Shown here one piece after another: positions 1-10,404 of a stretch of DNA of 64,000 nt. Every line of letters starts with the position of its first letter. Position 1 is the first letter of the stretch. Origin of the DNA: Sporosarcina sp. 6E9 (GTDB lineage Bacteria > Bacillota > Bacilli > Bacillales_A > Planococcaceae); the NCBI RefSeq assembly GCF_017921835.1, contig NZ_JAGEMN010000001.1, forward strand, positions 1,233,874 through 1,297,873, written 5' to 3'. The notes beneath the pieces were generated by a model. The model ran no database searches and had not been told where the DNA came from. It saw nothing but the letters and a program-made list of their open reading frames with translations. The position numbers and the translations under genes are program-made.

Positions 1-9
1 CGAACTTAT

Positions 10-1071
10 TCAACAAGATTGATTTGATTTCCATTCTGCCCCCTCCTTTGACCCTGCACCTAAGATGAGCCGTAGTTGAAAATAAGTAAGTGTCGGGAAT
101 TCCGCCTTTAATAAACGTAATCTTTTAGTACCCAGTTCTTTAGATTTAGCTACCACAGCATCAACATCAATAGAAGAGACGAACTCTTCCATCGGAAAAG
201 ATTGATCATTATTAGAGATTTCGACGAAATGATCCTCAATTGTACTCATTTTCAAATGTCGTAATCGTGAAATCTCTTGCATCGACATGCCTCGTTCAAA
301 TAATTCTTTTGTTTTACTAGTAGATTCGGTCAAGTAAGTCAAAACTTTAATATCCTTTATGGTCTCTGTCAAAATCGGATATTGTGAAGATTGGCTAATC
401 GTTTCAAGTAACATATGTAAACTTTCAATATAATACAAAGTAAGTGTAAATGGCTTTATAGTCATTTCATCAGATAACTGCTTCCATGTCCACCCCGCTT
501 TATGATAACCACCCAGACGATGAACTAAAATTACTTTTTGCTCATCAGACATACCACTTTGTTCGATTGACTGTTGGAGTTGTTGAAATAATTGAGTGGA
601 AAAGGCTTGATCAAGACGTCCTTGTTTAAGCAAAAATTCTTTTACAAATAATTGTATTTCGTAATCATTTTGCATAGGCATAAATGATTTAACACCTGCC
701 CTGAAATGGGACAAAGTTTGAACGATTAAAGAGAGCCTTGAGAAAAAAACATGTTCTCTGCCTCTATAATCCCATCCATTAAATTGATATTGCGGCAAAG
801 TATGAAGCACTTCTTTCCCCTTATCTGTGAGGTGAACGACCTCCTCTTTAATCGAAATATACCCGGCTTGGTTCAATTCGTCCACTGCTTCGTCAAAGAC
901 TTCTGTTTGCAACTTCGGCAATATGCAAAAGAATCCTTTTAAACTATAATACTCAACGTCTTGTAGGGTTTGTCCTGAGCGCTTTCCGCGCAATAGATGA
1001 AGACCTGCATAAATTGACCGTTCTCCATCTAGACGACTAATAATCGTTAACAGTAAAAATGAGAGATCCAA
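10..1071 (-). CDS. ypbB: YpbB, helix-turn-helix protein next to recQ
   Basis: This is a soluble protein of about 353 residues matching the Firmicute YpbB family, which in B. subtilis lies between recQ and the ferredoxin gene fer. A divergent fer sits here too, and recQ would be expected just beyond the left edge. Its biochemical role is not established. The C-terminal part (about residues 270-340) looks like a helix-turn-helix or RQC-like DNA-binding region. I chose the TTG at 1071 because a strong GGAGGGAGG ribosome site ends about nine bases before it. The upstream TTG at 1092 overlaps that site and would make it coding. The stop codon is at the very edge of the window, so the gene is complete. 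Confidence 0.85.
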   Translation of the reverse strand: MDLSFLLLTIISRLDGERSIYAGLHLLRGKRSGQTLQDVEYYSLKGFFCILPKLQTEVFDEAVDELNQAGYISIKEEVVHLTDKGKEVLHTLPQYQFNGWDYRGREHVFFSRLSLIVQTLSHFRAGVKSFMPMQNDYEIQLFVKEFLLKQGRLDQAFSTQLFQQLQQSIEQSGMSDEQKVILVHRLGGYHKAGWTWKQLSDEMTIKPFTLTLYYIESLHMLLETISQSSQYPILTETIKDIKVLTYLTESTSKTKELFERGMSMQEISRLRHLKMSTIEDHFVEISNNDQSFPMEEFVSSIDVDAVVAKSKELGTKRLRLLKAEFPTLTYFQLRLILGAGSKEGAEWKSNQSC

Positions 1072-1137
1072 TATAAAACTTCCTCCCTCCAATTAATAGT
1101 ATTATGTTGAAAAAAAATATCAATATCATTAGAATAG

Positions 1138-1434
<297 letters not shown>

Positions 1435-1435
1435 A

Positions 1436-1477
1436 AAAGTGCTAAAGCTAGATTTTTCTAGCTTTAGCACTTTTTTT
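1436..1477. terminator. Bidirectional terminator between fer and ribU
   Basis: A 15-bp stem (AAGTGCTAAAGCTAG with its complement) and a 6-base loop are flanked by an A-run on the left and a T-run on the right. It can therefore stop both fer from the plus strand and ribU from the minus strand. Confidence 0.93.
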
Positions 1478-1486
1478 ATATGAAAA

Positions 1487-2071
1487 TCATTCTGGCATTA
1501 ACTTAGTACGTTGTTTTTCAATCCACGTTTTCATCCTGGCAAATAACAGGATAGTTAGTGCCATTAAAATTGCGCCTTTAATCAGATTAAACGGTAAAAT
1601 TCCGTAAAAAAGCATAACGTGAAGTGCATCACCTGTAACAGGCGGCATATTTAAAAAGTATGTGTACATAGGCAAAAATACAGCGTAATTTAACAATGTC
1701 ATCCCGACAGCCATTGATACTGTTCCAGCGATTAACCCCGCTATTAAACCTTTTGCGGTACGGAACTTATTGAAAATATAGTAAATCGGTAAGATGAATA
1801 ATATACCTGTTGTAAAGTTCGCAATTTCACCAACCGGAACACCTGTAGGACTTCCGCTTAAGAACCAATGTAACAAGTTCTTAATAAGTTCCACGGTAAT
1901 TCCAGCAACCGGACCTAGTGTCATGACTGCAAGAACTGCAGGGATTTCGCCAAAGTCAACCTTTAAAAAAGGCGGTATTGCTGGCAATGGAAAATTGAAT
2001 TGCATTAAAACTGTTGCCACACTTCCAAGCATTGCGATAATAACCATTCTACGTAACTTATTACTATTCAT
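1487..2071 (-). CDS. ribU: Riboflavin ECF transporter S component RibU
   Basis: This is a membrane protein of 194 residues with five to six hydrophobic segments, the vitamin-binding S subunit of an energy-coupling-factor transporter. It needs the shared EcfAA'T module, which is not in this window. Matching features are the conserved N-terminal helix, the FKVDFGEIPA-type loop and a position near fer and ypbB, as for ypaA/fmnP of B. subtilis. The start ATG at 2071 is preceded by AAGGAGAGAGG; an upstream in-frame ATG at 2104 is not needed. An FMN riboswitch with its own terminator lies in the leader, so import should fall when flavin is plentiful. No riboflavin synthesis genes are seen in this window. 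Confidence 0.95.
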   Translation of the reverse strand: MNSNKLRRMVIIAMLGSVATVLMQFNFPLPAIPPFLKVDFGEIPAVLAVMTLGPVAGITVELIKNLLHWFLSGSPTGVPVGEIANFTTGILFILPIYYIFNKFRTAKGLIAGLIAGTVSMAVGMTLLNYAVFLPMYTYFLNMPPVTGDALHVMLFYGILPFNLIKGAILMALTILLFARMKTWIEKQRTKLMPE

Positions 2072-2135
2072 TTGTTTCCTCTCTCCTTGTTCGATTCTCT
2101 TCAAAAGAGGAAAGGACGGTTCGCCATTTTTTAAT

Positions 2136-2171
2136 GAAAAACTCCCTATAGCAAATAAGCTCTAGGGAGTT
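2136..2171 (-). terminator. Riboswitch expression-platform terminator before ribU
   Basis: In the ribU leader, ACTCCCTA pairs with TAGGGAGT across a 14-base loop, followed by a T-run on the minus strand. It lies between the FMN aptamer and the ribU start, so it is the expected regulated terminator, formed when FMN is bound. Confidence 0.88.
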
Positions 2172-2265
2172 GTATAAGGCACATTTAATAAACTGATAGG
2201 AATAACTTTATTTCCCATCATTAAATAGGCACCTCTTTTGTAAATTCCACAAAAAAGACGGCCGT

Positions 2266-2398
2266 ACCTTCACCTTCTCCCATCCAGACTATACTGTCGG
2301 CTCTGGAATCACACCAGAATCAGCTTTTCAGCTCGCGGGCTCGGAACTCTAAGAATTCCATTACCGCCGGTCGGGAATTACACCCTGCCCCGAAGATG
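2266..2398 (-). ncRNA. FMN riboswitch (RFN element)
   Basis: On the minus strand the consensus blocks of the RFN aptamer occur in order: ATCTTCGGGGCAGGGTG, then CCCGACCGGCGGTA, then AGCCCGCGAGC, then TGATTCTGGTG, then CCAGAGCCGACAGT, then GTCTGGATGGGAGAAG. The first and last blocks close the multi-helix junction. It is followed by an intrinsic terminator and then ribU, which is a standard transcription-attenuation layout. Confidence 0.97.
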
Positions 2399-2435
2399 AA
2401 TCAATATTTTATTGTTGTTACATATTAATCATACA

Positions 2436-2479
2436 TAAAAAATAAGGACTTGTAAACTCAATTGTTTACAAGTCCTTAT
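2436..2479 (-). terminator. Terminator of sigX-rsiX
   Basis: A 17-bp stem starting AATAAGGACTTGTAAAC with a 6-base loop and a T-run on the minus strand begins directly after the rsiX stop codon. Confidence 0.92.
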
Positions 2480-3715
2480 TTACTTTACTAGAAGTGGCAT
2501 TACATTAGGTCCAACTGGAATTGGTAATGGCTCGTTTAGGTTAAATCCATTCCATTCTGCCTGTAAAATATTTTCAAACTGAATTTGTCGATCGAAGCTT
2601 GCGGCGGTTAATACTATGCCATCGATTAACTGATTCGCTTCTATTTCCGTCATAGATAATAGATCCAAAGTTTCTAGAAATTTCACTATAGTTACTTCTT
2701 TATTTTCTATGACTTCAAAATTTACGTTTGGCGGAATGATTGATGCATAAATATCATTCGGATCTACTTTCATTTCTAGAAGAGCTCTTTCAAGATTTTC
2801 ATAGCTATCAGAAAAGTTCGGAGATAAAAATTCTTGCCCATCGGACTGTTTGAACGAATAATAATTATAATGGTTTACACCGCTATTCAATTTCATCGGC
2901 TTACTTGTTTCGCCGACTTGATCAAACTCGACGGGTGTTCCATCTTCATTTTCAAATCTTATTTCATTAAAACCGTAAAATGTATCCTGTAAAGTCCCTA
3001 AATAAGTTGAAACTGTTCCTGGAGCAATGTCATATCCATGCCCTGGAGGTAAAGTTTGAACGAGGACATCTCCATCAACCGAAAATGTGCCTTTATAAGG
3101 ATGATAATCATAAAAACCAAGGGCTTCCTCTTCGATTTGTCCAGCATATTTCAAATACATATCTAAACTGCTCGGTTCTACGTTACCGAAATCTTCTTTA
3201 ATTTGGCTGTTTGGAATTAAAAAAGTAACAGGAATGCTAGCGGCTGCTTCACTTGCAAGACCAAGATGAAACACCGTATATCCTGCTGTATCATCTGGAT
3301 AAACCGCAGGATTAGATGATCTATTTTCAATCCTATTACTCATTATAATTTCCTGATCCATTTCGCTTTCGGCCATTTCTTCCGATTCCCCATCAATTGA
3401 TGAATCATCATCACTGAAAACCGACATATTGTTACTATCCTCTTTGCTAATCATTTTACTAGCCTCATCATTTGAATGATTATTCTTTAGCATGGAGGGT
3501 ATCCACAACGTCAACACTAGAAGGACCGCGGCAGCTACAAAGGCTGGTATAAGGTTTCGCCTAATCTTCCTATTCGTTTTTTGCTTAGGCCGATTCTGCA
3601 TACGGCTATCTTGCTTAAGACGCGACAATACATCTTCTTTGGAACGGGTATCTTGGATATCCGGCAAATCATTAAGAAGTTTTTGTATTTTCTCATCGCC
3701 CCACATATTCGTCAC
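2480..3715 (-). CDS. rsiX: Anti-sigma factor RsiX
   Basis: This is the likely membrane anti-sigma factor that holds SigX inactive. It has a cytoplasmic N-terminal region (about residues 1-52), one transmembrane helix (about 55-75), an acidic Ser/Asp/Glu-rich linker, and a large extracellular domain to residue 411. The gene lies six bases after sigX, as in B. subtilis. The GTG at 3715 is preferred: AGGTGA lies six to seven bases upstream and overlaps the sigX stop, so translation is probably coupled. At 411 residues it is longer than I recall for B. subtilis RsiX (about 370), mostly because of the linker. The extracellular domain contains no motif I can tie to a signal. Confidence 0.85.
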   Translation of the reverse strand: MTNMWGDEKIQKLLNDLPDIQDTRSKEDVLSRLKQDSRMQNRPKQKTNRKIRRNLIPAFVAAAVLLVLTLWIPSMLKNNHSNDEASKMISKEDSNNMSVFSDDDSSIDGESEEMAESEMDQEIIMSNRIENRSSNPAVYPDDTAGYTVFHLGLASEAAASIPVTFLIPNSQIKEDFGNVEPSSLDMYLKYAGQIEEEALGFYDYHPYKGTFSVDGDVLVQTLPPGHGYDIAPGTVSTYLGTLQDTFYGFNEIRFENEDGTPVEFDQVGETSKPMKLNSGVNHYNYYSFKQSDGQEFLSPNFSDSYENLERALLEMKVDPNDIYASIIPPNVNFEVIENKEVTIVKFLETLDLLSMTEIEANQLIDGIVLTAASFDRQIQFENILQAEWNGFNLNEPLPIPVGPNVMPLLVK

Positions 3716-3721
3716 TTATTA

Positions 3722-4228
3722 TCACCTACTTAATTTTTTACGCACCGCATTTATAGCCCTATGTTGTGTAGTTTTTACTTTCCCCTCGGTCCAACCTAAT
3801 ATTTCAGCTGTATCTGCAATCGAGAGATCATGTATAAATCTCATATGAATGACCATCTTTTGGTCACCCGTACATGTATCTAGAACATTCAAAAGTTCTT
3901 TCATTTCCTCGTTTAACACCACCAGATTATCTGGAAGTATATCTGTTGAAACCAATTCACTTTTTTCCCAATCGAATTTGTCAAATGAATGTTTTCTACG
4001 AACTGAATTTTTTCTATAGTGGTCAATCGCAACATTCTTAGCAATTGAAAAGAGCCACGTTTTTTCAGAACTTTTCCCCTCGAAACCGGAATAGGCACGC
4101 AGAACTCTAACGTAGACCTCATGCATCAAATCCTCGGCCTGATCGCGGTCTCGTATCAAATAAATAAGAAACCGAAACACATCGTTATGGTACTGTTCAT
4201 ATAACCGGTTAAAAACGGAGTCGTCCAT
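3722..4228 (-). CDS. sigX: ECF sigma factor SigX
   Basis: This RNA polymerase sigma factor of 168 residues is of the extracytoplasmic-function class. Region 2 (about residues 10-75) has the DQAEDLMHEVYVRVLRAY-type helix that contacts core polymerase and the -10 element. Region 4 (about 110-165) has the helix-turn-helix ending VKTTQHRAINAVRKKL. It resembles B. subtilis SigX, which controls envelope modification and lipid genes, and it occupies the same place between resE and rsiX. SigX factors usually transcribe their own operon. The C-terminal tail seen in B. subtilis SigX is absent here. Confidence 0.93.
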   Translation of the reverse strand: MDDSVFNRLYEQYHNDVFRFLIYLIRDRDQAEDLMHEVYVRVLRAYSGFEGKSSEKTWLFSIAKNVAIDHYRKNSVRRKHSFDKFDWEKSELVSTDILPDNLVVLNEEMKELLNVLDTCTGDQKMVIHMRFIHDLSIADTAEILGWTEGKVKTTQHRAINAVRKKLSR

Positions 4229-4279
4229 GAAATCCCCCCGTTCATCTTATTAGTCGTTTAACTACACAAATAGTTACAC

Positions 4280-6049
4280 TTATTCTAAGGGCAATGTAAC
4301 TGTCATTACAGTTCCTTTTTCTTCTCCCCTAGAAGCCGTAATTACCCCACCATGCGAATCAATGATGTTTTTTGCAATCGCTAAACCAAGCCCCGTACCA
4401 CCTTTCCCACGGGTTCTTGCTTTATCGACTTTATAGAATCGTTCGAATATGAAAGGTAAGTCTTCTTCTGAAATTCCGTGACCAGTATCAGAAACAGTGA
4501 TTTTGCACATGCCGCCAAATTCTTCGACCAGGACAGTCACACATCCTTTATCTGGCGTATGTCTGATTGCATTATCTATAAGATTGGTTACAACTTGTTC
4601 GATTCGATCCGCATCTAATTCAGCCAAAATCTCTTTTTTAGAAAAATTGAGTTGTAAATCCACATGTGACTCACGTGCAACTTGTGTAAATTTATTTGCA
4701 ATACGAGTAATAAAAGGAATAACGGAAACCTCATATTTATATAAAGTCATATGACCCGATTCCATTCTCGCTAGATCAAGTAAATCTGTAACGAGCCGGC
4801 CCATTCGAAGAGACTCTTCGTGGATAATTTGTATCATTTCATCCCGTTCCTCGTCATCCCTCGTCACGCCATCCAATATCGCTTCACTATACCCTTGCAA
4901 CATAGATATCGGAGTTCGCAGCTCATGGGATACATTGGCTATAAAGTCCGAACGTAGCTTATCTAGCTGATGTTGCGCAGTCATATCGCGTAGAACTGCG
5001 ACAGCACCTCGAATGTCTTCTCCGCTATACAATGGACTTATGGATATCATGTAAAATTGATTGTTAAGTTCTAATTCATCCTCTACTTCTTCTGAAAACG
5101 TAATTGAGTGCTCTAGCATATGCAAAAGTTCTGGTGGTACTGATTCATTTTTAGCATCGTTGGCGAAAAACCATTTTTGCAATAACTTTTCTGCTTGCGG
5201 ATTGCTTAATAAGATTGTACCGTCACGATTAAATGTAATTACCGCATCAGCCATCGACGTTAAGATACTTGATAATTGTTCTTTTTCCTGACTGATTAAC
5301 TCCACATGATATTTTAGTTGTCGGCCCATCTGATTGAACGCGGTTGCTAGCTGTCCGATTTCATCACTTTGGAGAGATGGTAGACGTGTATCAAAATTGC
5401 CCTTAGATAATTCCAATGCTGCTTGTCGCATTTTTCGAAGTGGGGAAGTAATTTTAGTCGATAAAAAGAAGGCGAAAATAGTCGTTAAGATAAAAGCAAT
5501 AAAAGCTGAAAGAAAAACAATATTGGTCGTTCTTTTCATTGTTGCCTTTATGGCGTCAAGACTCTGATAAATAAAGACAGTTCCGCGAACACCAGATTGT
5601 GTCGTATATGAGGTTTCTAACACAATGTATTGCTCAATGGCCCCCTCTTCTTTAACGGAAGGTAGCATCATTTCTTTTAATACTTGTTTGGTTGATTGGG
5701 AATTAGTTGTCAACGAAGAATTAGAAAGAATCTTATTTTCGATTCTCTCTTTGTTTAAACCATTATGAAAAGAATGTATGATCGTTCCACTAGTATCCGT
5801 TATAATTGCATTTGTTTCTTCATCTAAAATGTCGTGTATAAGTAGTGGTATTAATGGACGATCATCGTGATCCATCACAATTTTCTCAATCATCGTTGCT
5901 TCCCTGACCAGTGAATCTTCTGCTTGTTCCTTATGAAAGTTCCCTAAAAACTCTAACAGCAATGCAGTAACAATAAACAAAATAAAAGTAACGAGAAGCA
6001 ATATGGTTGCCCATAGCTTCCCGACTATTGAATTCCATATTCGATTCAT
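4280..6049 (-). CDS. resE: Sensor histidine kinase ResE
   Basis: This membrane sensor kinase of the ResDE pair controls respiration and oxygen-limitation genes in bacilli. Two transmembrane helices (about residues 10-34 and 177-199) flank an extracellular sensor region. HAMP (about 200-250), PAS (about 258-355), a HisKA box with the phospho-acceptor His in VSHELRTP (about residue 375), and an HATPase domain with N, G1 (DTGHGIS) and G2 (GGTGLGLAI) motifs follow. The length of 589 is normal for ResE. Its ATG overlaps the resD stop by four bases, so the two are translationally coupled. Confidence 0.95.
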   Translation of the reverse strand: MNRIWNSIVGKLWATILLLVTFILFIVTALLLEFLGNFHKEQAEDSLVREATMIEKIVMDHDDRPLIPLLIHDILDEETNAIITDTSGTIIHSFHNGLNKERIENKILSNSSLTTNSQSTKQVLKEMMLPSVKEEGAIEQYIVLETSYTTQSGVRGTVFIYQSLDAIKATMKRTTNIVFLSAFIAFILTTIFAFFLSTKITSPLRKMRQAALELSKGNFDTRLPSLQSDEIGQLATAFNQMGRQLKYHVELISQEKEQLSSILTSMADAVITFNRDGTILLSNPQAEKLLQKWFFANDAKNESVPPELLHMLEHSITFSEEVEDELELNNQFYMISISPLYSGEDIRGAVAVLRDMTAQHQLDKLRSDFIANVSHELRTPISMLQGYSEAILDGVTRDDEERDEMIQIIHEESLRMGRLVTDLLDLARMESGHMTLYKYEVSVIPFITRIANKFTQVARESHVDLQLNFSKKEILAELDADRIEQVVTNLIDNAIRHTPDKGCVTVLVEEFGGMCKITVSDTGHGISEEDLPFIFERFYKVDKARTRGKGGTGLGLAIAKNIIDSHGGVITASRGEEKGTVMTVTLPLE

Positions 6050-6759
6050 TCGATTGCCTCAAATTTATAACCGACACCCCATACAGTGACAATCATTTTT
6101 GCAGCACTTTCAGAGACGCGACTAAGTTTTTCACGGAGCCTTTTCACATGTGTATCAACGGTCCGCAAATCACCAAAGAATTCATAATGCCATACTTCTT
6201 TTAGAAGCTGCTCTCGATCGAATACTTTATCCGGAGATTTGGCCAAGAAGTATAATAACTCATACTCTTTCGGCGTTAAATTCACTTCCTGACCTTCCGC
6301 AGTAACACGATGTGCATCATTATCAATTGTTAATTGTGGAAAAACAACAAGATCTTTCGATGTCGTTGCTGTCGCACCTTGAATCGTAGTAGACCTTCTA
6401 AGTATCGCTTTTACGCGGAGAATTACCTCTCGCGGGCTGAAGGGCTTTACTATATAATCATCCGCTCCAGTTTCAAAGCCAGTTACGCGGTCGGATTCTT
6501 CGCCCTTTGCCGTTAGCATCATAATCGGCGTCATGTTCTTTTGTTCGCGCAATTCTTTTAATACCTCAAGACCATCTTTTTCTGGCATCATATGATCTAA
6601 CAAAATACATGCATAATCATTTTCCGCGATTTTTTCAAGAGCCTCGGCTCCGTCAACTGCCTCATCGACAGTGTATCCTTCACGCGTTAAATACATGTTC
6701 AAGAGTCGACGGATTCGATCCTCATCATCGACCACTAATATCGAAATATTTTCATCCAT
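6046..6759 (-). CDS. resD: Response regulator ResD
   Basis: This is an OmpR/PhoB-class response regulator of 237 residues. The receiver domain has the acidic pocket DDED near residue 11, phospho-acceptor Asp55 in ILLDHMMP, and the conserved Thr and Lys. A winged-helix DNA-binding domain occupies about residues 130-235. In B. subtilis ResD activates ctaA, resABC, fnr, nasDEF and hmp under oxygen limitation or nitric oxide. That makes the Fnr-type operon near 34 kb a natural candidate target here. A terminator separates it from resC, so it probably also has its own promoter in the 150 bases upstream. Confidence 0.96.
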   Translation of the reverse strand: MDENISILVVDDEDRIRRLLNMYLTREGYTVDEAVDGAEALEKIAENDYACILLDHMMPEKDGLEVLKELREQKNMTPIMMLTAKGEESDRVTGFETGADDYIVKPFSPREVILRVKAILRRSTTIQGATATTSKDLVVFPQLTIDNDAHRVTAEGQEVNLTPKEYELLYFLAKSPDKVFDREQLLKEVWHYEFFGDLRTVDTHVKRLREKLSRVSESAAKMIVTVWGVGYKFEAIE

Positions 6760-6864
6760 GGATATTTACCCCTCTCAACGTCCTACTCAAATAAGTGTAT
6801 CAGTAATATTAAAAAAACAAAAGCGAATGTTGCCCAGACAGCCCTGGCAACTGTTTATGAATGC

Positions 6865-6904
6865 AAAAAGACTGCATGGAGTTTCAATGATCCATGCAGT
6901 CTTT
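6865..6904 (-). terminator. Terminator of resABC
   Basis: A perfect 14-bp stem (AAAGACTGCATGGA and its complement) with a 10-base loop is followed by TTTTT on the minus strand, between resC and resD. B. subtilis likewise has resABC read-through plus a separate resD promoter. Confidence 0.88.
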
Positions 6905-6912
6905 ATATTTTT

Positions 6913-8097
6913 TTATGCGTAGGAATGCAATCCTGCAAGGATTAAGTTTACAGCAATTAAGTTAAACATAATGATAATAAACCCGATCACTGCAAGCCAA
7001 GCAGACTTTTCGCCTTCCCATCCGCGCGATAAACGCAAATGAAGAAATGCTGCATAAAAGAGCCAAGTAATAAGCGCCCACACTTCTTTAGGATCCCATC
7101 CCCAAAATCTAGACCATGCCTCATGCGCCCAAATCATCGCAAATACCAAGGCACCAAGTGTAAATACGGGGAATCCTATTAATACAGCTCGATAGCCAAT
7201 CTCGTCCATTAAACGCGTATTTGCTTTTTTGGCGAATGGCTGGAACAATGTTGCAATCGGGCGCCGAATAATAAGTCGCAACAGCAGATATAGTACAATT
7301 CCTGTTGCCAATGACCAAACAAAAGTAGTCAATGTTTTCGCGTTGACGATTGCCGGCATTTCAAATAGTGGCGTCATTGCATCGGGTGTGAGTGCTTCAT
7401 ATTCATTCATACCGAATAACGGTGGATAAATATATTCAATTTTAGCTGGCGCTCCATTTTTATCAACGTACGTAAATTCAGCCTCATTCCCCATAACTGA
7501 AAACACTGTAGATGAAAGAATGAAACCGACTACCAATACTATCGTGAATATAACAGATTCCAACCAAAAACGCTGTTTGGACTTCTTCGTCAAGTCTGTC
7601 ACTTTCAACAGTAAAACAAGTCCTGCGACCGCACTAATTGCGAGAATCGCTTCGCCAATAACTACTGTGATAACATGCACTGTTAACCAATAACTTTTAA
7701 GTGCCGGGATAAGCGGTGTTATTTCTGTTGGGAACATACTGGCGTATCCAATAATAACAACAGCAATCGGCAATGCAAACAAACCGAGAGATGGTGTTCT
7801 ATACATGTAAAACAGCAATATGAAAGCTCCAACAATCATCATTCCAAAAGCAGTCACAAATTCAAACATATTACTGACTGGCGCGTGCCCGGAAGCAATC
7901 CACCTGGTTATGAAGTAACCAAGGTGAGTTAGAAATCCAATAATTGTTATGGTAATTCCGATAGTTCCCCATTTGCTATTTTTATATGCTTTTTCTGATT
8001 TTGCGCCTTTTACAGCTCCGCCGAAAAAGAGCGTTGCAACTAAATAGGCGATAAATGAGACTAGAAGTAAGTTTGAGCTCAATGATGCAAAATCCAT
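6913..8097 (-). CDS. resC: Cytochrome c biogenesis protein ResC (CcsA/CcsB type)
   Basis: This polytopic membrane protein of 394 residues is the heme-handling half of the system II cytochrome c synthase, which attaches heme to apocytochromes on the outer face. The CcmC/CcsA signature is visible as a Trp-rich [22 protein letters not shown] segment (about residues 325-342), the WWD-like heme-binding domain, with conserved His residues in flanking helices. About eight hydrophobic segments are present. Its ATG shares a base with the resB stop (TAATG), so the ResB-ResC pair is translated in step. Confidence 0.95.
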   Translation of the reverse strand: MDFASLSSNLLLVSFIAYLVATLFFGGAVKGAKSEKAYKNSKWGTIGITITIIGFLTHLGYFITRWIASGHAPVSNMFEFVTAFGMMIVGAFILLFYMYRTPSLGLFALPIAVVIIGYASMFPTEITPLIPALKSYWLTVHVITVVIGEAILAISAVAGLVLLLKVTDLTKKSKQRFWLESVIFTIVLVVGFILSSTVFSVMGNEAEFTYVDKNGAPAKIEYIYPPLFGMNEYEALTPDAMTPLFEMPAIVNAKTLTTFVWSLATGIVLYLLLRLIIRRPIATLFQPFAKKANTRLMDEIGYRAVLIGFPVFTLGALVFAMIWAHEAWSRFWGWDPKEVWALITWLFYAAFLHLRLSRGWEGEKSAWLAVIGFIIIMFNLIAVNLILAGLHSYA

Positions 8098-9746
8098 TAG
8101 TTAAAGTCCCCTTCCTCGTCGTCCAATTTGGACTCGGTATCTTCACGGTCTTCATATTGCGGCAAGTCCGCGTATTCTTGTACTTGCTCAATCTCTTTTC
8201 TTAATGCGAACCAGTTTTTATTTGTATGGCTGGCAAGGAGTATTTCATTTCTTTCTCCTTTTTGAACCCAAATCCGCCTATGATTCCAGTAAGATCCTTG
8301 CGAGACCCCTATCATGAATACAATTCCACCGAATAATAACATATACAGTGTGCGGTCCTTACGAATTGTCAAACCAGATATATCCCGTGTTTCAGCACTT
8401 AAGAAATTTGCCTTATAATCATTTTCTTCAGTTTCAAGCGTTTGTCGAATTGCCACGAAACTCATTTCACCTTCTGGTTTTTCTGGCGTTATCATCTTAA
8501 ATATAAAAGCAGGATTATTTGGAATTGGGGATTTCGAATACGGTTCCCCGTCCTTGATACCATCATAATCCGGATAATATTCCTTGATTTCGATAATTGC
8601 ACCATTTCCAAGTTCGTATTTATCCTCAGGATTTATAAGATCAATTTTAAATTCACCAAGCGATTCTTCCGTGGCTTTTTCAGTCAGTTGAAATGTCATC
8701 GACTTTAATTCGTCTAGACGAAAATCCATCTGAAAAACGCTGTAACCATCGAATGTTAATGGGTGGTTAACGATGATTGATTCTTCTTTAACTAATTCTA
8801 TATTCTCGGTTTGTCCCGGAAGTGCATCGTCAGCATTTTTATATAGCGTAACGTCGGTCTGATAATTTTTAGCTATCATGCCAACACGTTCAAGTGCTGT
8901 GTTAAATACTTCATCGTCTTCCTCTATTGAATAGTTTTCCATTGTAAAACCATTATTTTCGATATAATAGCCGGGTGCACCCGGTATTTCCAACGTCTCG
9001 CCTTCCCGAATCCACAACGTTTCATCGACATAAAACCCGGGAATTCCACGAAGTAAAATTGCGCTTAAGAAAATTATTAGTCCAGTATGATTAACATAAG
9101 GTCCCCATCTTGAAAAACGGTTTTTTTCAGCCAGAATCGCCCCGTCTTCTATTTTAACATTATAACGAAGATCCTTTAGTTTCTCTGCTGCCTTGTTCAG
9201 AGATTCATCCGCGTCCTTAACCGGTCCGATACCATAGATTCGTTGACGTTTCATAAAGGATGGATGGCGCTTCGTCCGTTGTTTTTTCAGTGATTTATAA
9301 AGTGGAATAACTCTATCAACACTTGCAATGATAATAGAAGTTCCAAGCATTCCAATTAGCGTGATAAACCACCAACTATTATACATATCATGAAAACCGA
9401 GCTTGTAATAGACGAGCCCAAAAAAGCCGTACAATCGCTCATAATATTCTCCTAATTCAGCGTCGCTAACAGGAACGTATAATTTTTGCGGAAATATCGT
9501 ACCTATCGCCGAGGTTACAAGGACTGCGATAATTATACTAATACCAATTTTTACGCTTGAAAAAAAGTTCCATATTTTATCAATGATTGATCTTTTATAC
9601 GTCTGGGATCTGCGAGCAGAACCTTCATAACGCATGTCCACAGTTTCACTATTGATAGCCTCTTCAGTCTGCGGTCTTCCACATCGCTCACAAAGCACTG
9701 TGCCAAAAGGATTTTCATGACCGCACTGGCATTTGATTTTGCTCAT
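8097..9746 (-). CDS. resB: Cytochrome c biogenesis protein ResB
   Basis: This is the second half of the system II cytochrome c synthase, at 549 residues. A short N-terminal zinc ribbon has Cys6, Cys8, Cys19 and Cys22. Three transmembrane helices follow, at about residues 70-95, 125-150 and 215-235, then a large extracellular region (about 240-475) and a last transmembrane helix near 480-500. Extracellular ResB is thought to chaperone apocytochrome c. The ribbon also seems present in B. subtilis ResB, so it is a family feature rather than a fusion unique to this strain. Confidence 0.94.
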   Translation of the reverse strand: MSKIKCQCGHENPFGTVLCERCGRPQTEEAINSETVDMRYEGSARRSQTYKRSIIDKIWNFFSSVKIGISIIIAVLVTSAIGTIFPQKLYVPVSDAELGEYYERLYGFFGLVYYKLGFHDMYNSWWFITLIGMLGTSIIIASVDRVIPLYKSLKKQRTKRHPSFMKRQRIYGIGPVKDADESLNKAAEKLKDLRYNVKIEDGAILAEKNRFSRWGPYVNHTGLIIFLSAILLRGIPGFYVDETLWIREGETLEIPGAPGYYIENNGFTMENYSIEEDDEVFNTALERVGMIAKNYQTDVTLYKNADDALPGQTENIELVKEESIIVNHPLTFDGYSVFQMDFRLDELKSMTFQLTEKATEESLGEFKIDLINPEDKYELGNGAIIEIKEYYPDYDGIKDGEPYSKSPIPNNPAFIFKMITPEKPEGEMSFVAIRQTLETEENDYKANFLSAETRDISGLTIRKDRTLYMLLFGGIVFMIGVSQGSYWNHRRIWVQKGERNEILLASHTNKNWFALRKEIEQVQEYADLPQYEDREDTESKLDDEEGDFN

Positions 9747-9758
9747 TTTATAGACTCC

Positions 9759-10304
9759 TTATTCGGGTTGAATGCTCTCCATTAATGAGCGAATCTCATC
9801 TTCCGACATTCCCCTCGTTATTATATCTTTAATAATCCCGTCTTTATTAATTAGGATTGTTGTTGGAAGCGGCATGACATTGTATGCACGCCTTACACTC
9901 TCGTCTGGATCCCTGGCGATGGGAAACGTCAATCCAAATTGGTCTCTGAATGTTTCCGCCTTTAAACGGGTGTCTTTTATATTGATTGCCAATATGTGAA
10001 CACCTTTGCCGTCAAACTCTTTATACTGATTTTCCATATAAGGCATTTCTGTTTTACACGGGCCGCACCAGGAACCCCAGAAGTTAAGAAATACTCCCTC
10101 TCCCTTATAATCAGATAGGCGATGTTTATTCCCTTCTAGATCAACAAGTTCAAAATCAGGTGCTACATCTCCGACAGCTAATACTTTTACTTTATCACGT
10201 GTTACAATTGCGAATACAATTGCAACTGCTAGGACTAAAAGAACGATTGTCCGAATGATAAGCCGCTTTTTTCGATTTGCAGCTAGGCGTTTATTTTTGG
10301 ACAT
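9759..10304 (-). CDS. resA: Thiol-disulfide oxidoreductase ResA
   Basis: This membrane-anchored thioredoxin-fold protein of 181 residues keeps the two cysteines of apocytochrome c reduced on the outer face before heme attachment. A positively charged N-terminus and one transmembrane helix (about residues 14-34) precede a TlpA/ResA domain. The active site is Cys80-Gly-Pro-Cys83 (WCGPC), whereas the well-studied B. subtilis ResA has a Glu between its cysteines (CEPC). It is the first gene of resABC, with resB 12 bases downstream. Confidence 0.94.
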   Translation of the reverse strand: MSKNKRLAANRKKRLIIRTIVLLVLAVAIVFAIVTRDKVKVLAVGDVAPDFELVDLEGNKHRLSDYKGEGVFLNFWGSWCGPCKTEMPYMENQYKEFDGKGVHILAINIKDTRLKAETFRDQFGLTFPIARDPDESVRRAYNVMPLPTTILINKDGIIKDIITRGMSEDEIRSLMESIQPE

Positions 10305-10404
10305 TTTCTAACCCCCATACTCCAATAATCTTATAACAGTATAACAAATGATCGACTGCATTCTTTTCCTATTAATGAATTAACTGTGAACAGAAAAGAT
10401 GCGT

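Noticed and set aside
8097..9746. Zinc ribbon at the ResB N-terminus as a novel fusion
   Set aside because: I recall a similar Cys pattern in B. subtilis ResB, so it is normal for the family.
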